The translations under genes and the position numbers were made by a program. Positions 6,121 to 6,532 of a stretch of DNA of 6,532 bases are shown piece by piece (position 1 is the first letter of the stretch; each line of letters begins with the position of its first letter). This stretch comes from a bacterium. GTDB taxonomy: Bacteria; Ratteibacteria; UBA8468; B48-G9; DTJG01. A model generated the notes under the pieces. The model was not told the DNA's origin. It ran no database searches and saw only the letters and a list, made by a program, of their open reading frames with translations. The stretch covers positions 1-6,532 of the forward strand of contig JAOAAW010000165.1 of NCBI GenBank assembly GCA_026418655.1, in the 5' to 3' direction.

Positions 6121-6532
6121 TTTTTATGACATCCTCAGTTTTTTCAACGACGTTAAAAACCTTCATATCTTCCTTCAGAATGAATCCTTCATTGACCAGG
6201 CTGTTCCGCATCCATTGTATAAGTCCATTCCAGAACTGTTTGCCCACCAGTATCACTGGGAATTTTTTAATTCTCTTAGTTTGAATAAGAGTGATTGCTT
6301 CTGCAAATTCGTCAAGAGTTCCAAAACCACCTGGAAAAATTACAAATGCCTTGGCGTATTTTACAAACATAACCTTTCTTACAAAAAAATATCTGAAAGA
6401 AATAAGATGGGAAATATATTTATTGGGTTTTTGCTCTTTGGGCAGTTCTATATTCAGGCCTACAGATAATCCACCTGCCTTGAATGCACCTTTATTCGCA
6501 GCCTCCATTATACCCGGTCCGCCACCTGTTAT
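6092..6532 (-). CDS. LOG-family protein (TIGR00730-type), C-terminal 146 residues; 5' part outside window
   Basis: Lysine-decarboxylase-like Rossmann protein of the LOG family. Characterised members are phosphoribohydrolases that release the base from nucleoside 5'-monophosphates, cytokinin nucleotides in plants and some bacteria; the real substrate in most bacteria is unknown. On the - strand the frame is open to the right edge. It shows GGGPGIMEA (6526-6500), then the GLNIELPKEQ and PNKY segment, the FFVRKVMFVKYA helix and the second signature PGGFGTLDE (6334-6308), with EAITLIQT after it. Both phosphate- and active-site motifs are intact, so this looks functional and not eroded. The Met at 6508 lies within the first motif and is not the start; roughly 60-110 N-terminal residues lie beyond the window. 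The gene is convergent with the mutase, and its last 29 bp (stop TAA at 6094-6092) lie inside it. It belongs to a separate transcription unit. Confidence 0.93.
   Translation of the reverse strand: MTGGGPGIMEAANKGAFKAGGLSVGLNIELPKEQKPNKYISHLISFRYFFVRKVMFVKYAKAFVIFPGGFGTLDEFAEAITLIQTKRIKKFPVILVGKQFWNGLIQWMRNSLVNEGFILKEDMKVFNVVEKTEDVIKIIKNFYHRK
6104..6127. terminator. Perfect 9-bp inverted repeat at the convergent junction, possible two-way terminator
   Basis: ATAAAAATT (6104-6112) and AATTTTTAT (6119-6127) are exact reverse complements around a 6-nt loop. Allowing one mismatch, 6101-6103 and 6128-6130 extend the stem by two more pairs. It spans the stop codon of the mutase and the last codons of the LOG gene, where a shared terminator is expected. 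Against it, the 9-bp core is entirely A/T and no long T-run follows at once on either strand (the nearest on the + strand is six T at 6139-6144). In an AT-rich genome such a repeat may be chance. Confidence 0.3.

Noticed and set aside
6138..6160. A possible hairpin, TTTTT paired with AAAAA around AACGACGTT, after the mutase gene
   Set aside because: It needs a two-base bulge, is mostly A/T, and lies in conserved LOG coding sequence. It is weaker than the 6104-6127 repeat.
6101..6469. A 122-codon + strand open frame at the right end
   Set aside because: It lies entirely antisense to the LOG gene, whose family motifs are clear. Its own translation resembles no family and it has no ribosome binding site.
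1..6532. Search for a hidden system: CRISPR arrays, transposon ends, tRNA genes, riboswitches, toxin-antitoxin pairs
   Set aside because: The window is filled almost completely by seven conserved genes. No tandem or direct repeats, cloverleaf or untranslated space large enough for a riboswitch was seen.

Overview
The window is a densely packed, AT-rich bacterial stretch (about one third G+C by eye). It holds seven protein genes and essentially no intergenic DNA. Six genes lie on the + strand: valS (5' end outside the window), rplU, hflX, an nrnA-like DHH phosphoesterase, truB and a glmM/manB-type phosphohexomutase. One gene on the - strand, a LOG-family protein, enters from the right edge and converges on the mutase. 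L21, HflX, TruB and a bacterial-type ValRS make the source bacterial. The lineage is not decided by the sequence. A TruB that lacks the C-terminal PUA-like domain and a mutase with a GEGNGG sugar loop both recall Bacteroidota and other FCB-group or candidate-phylum genomes, but that is a low-confidence inference.

Layout: the + strand genes are joined by stop/start overlaps or near-zero gaps. These are 4 nt between valS and rplU, 14 nt between rplU and hflX, 17-23 nt between hflX and nrnA, a 3-nt gap before truB, and no gap between truB and the mutase. No promoter, terminator or RNA gene is visible inside the run, so it reads as one transcription unit with much translational coupling. The only strong Shine-Dalgarno sequence precedes rplU. 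The mutase and LOG genes overlap tail to tail by 29 bp, and a perfect 9-bp inverted repeat there is a weak candidate for a shared terminator.

Theme: five of the six + strand genes act on translation or RNA. They cover tRNA charging (ValRS), the large ribosomal subunit (L21), ribosome splitting or rescue (HflX), nanoRNA/pAp turnover (NrnA-like) and tRNA Psi55 formation (TruB). The sixth probably supplies glucosamine-1-phosphate for the cell wall. The genes are conventional. What stands out is the arrangement: rplU without rpmA, and hflX where rbfA usually precedes nrnA-truB. I found no mobile element, CRISPR array, repeat array or convincing new system. No stretch over 300 bases lacks a gene.
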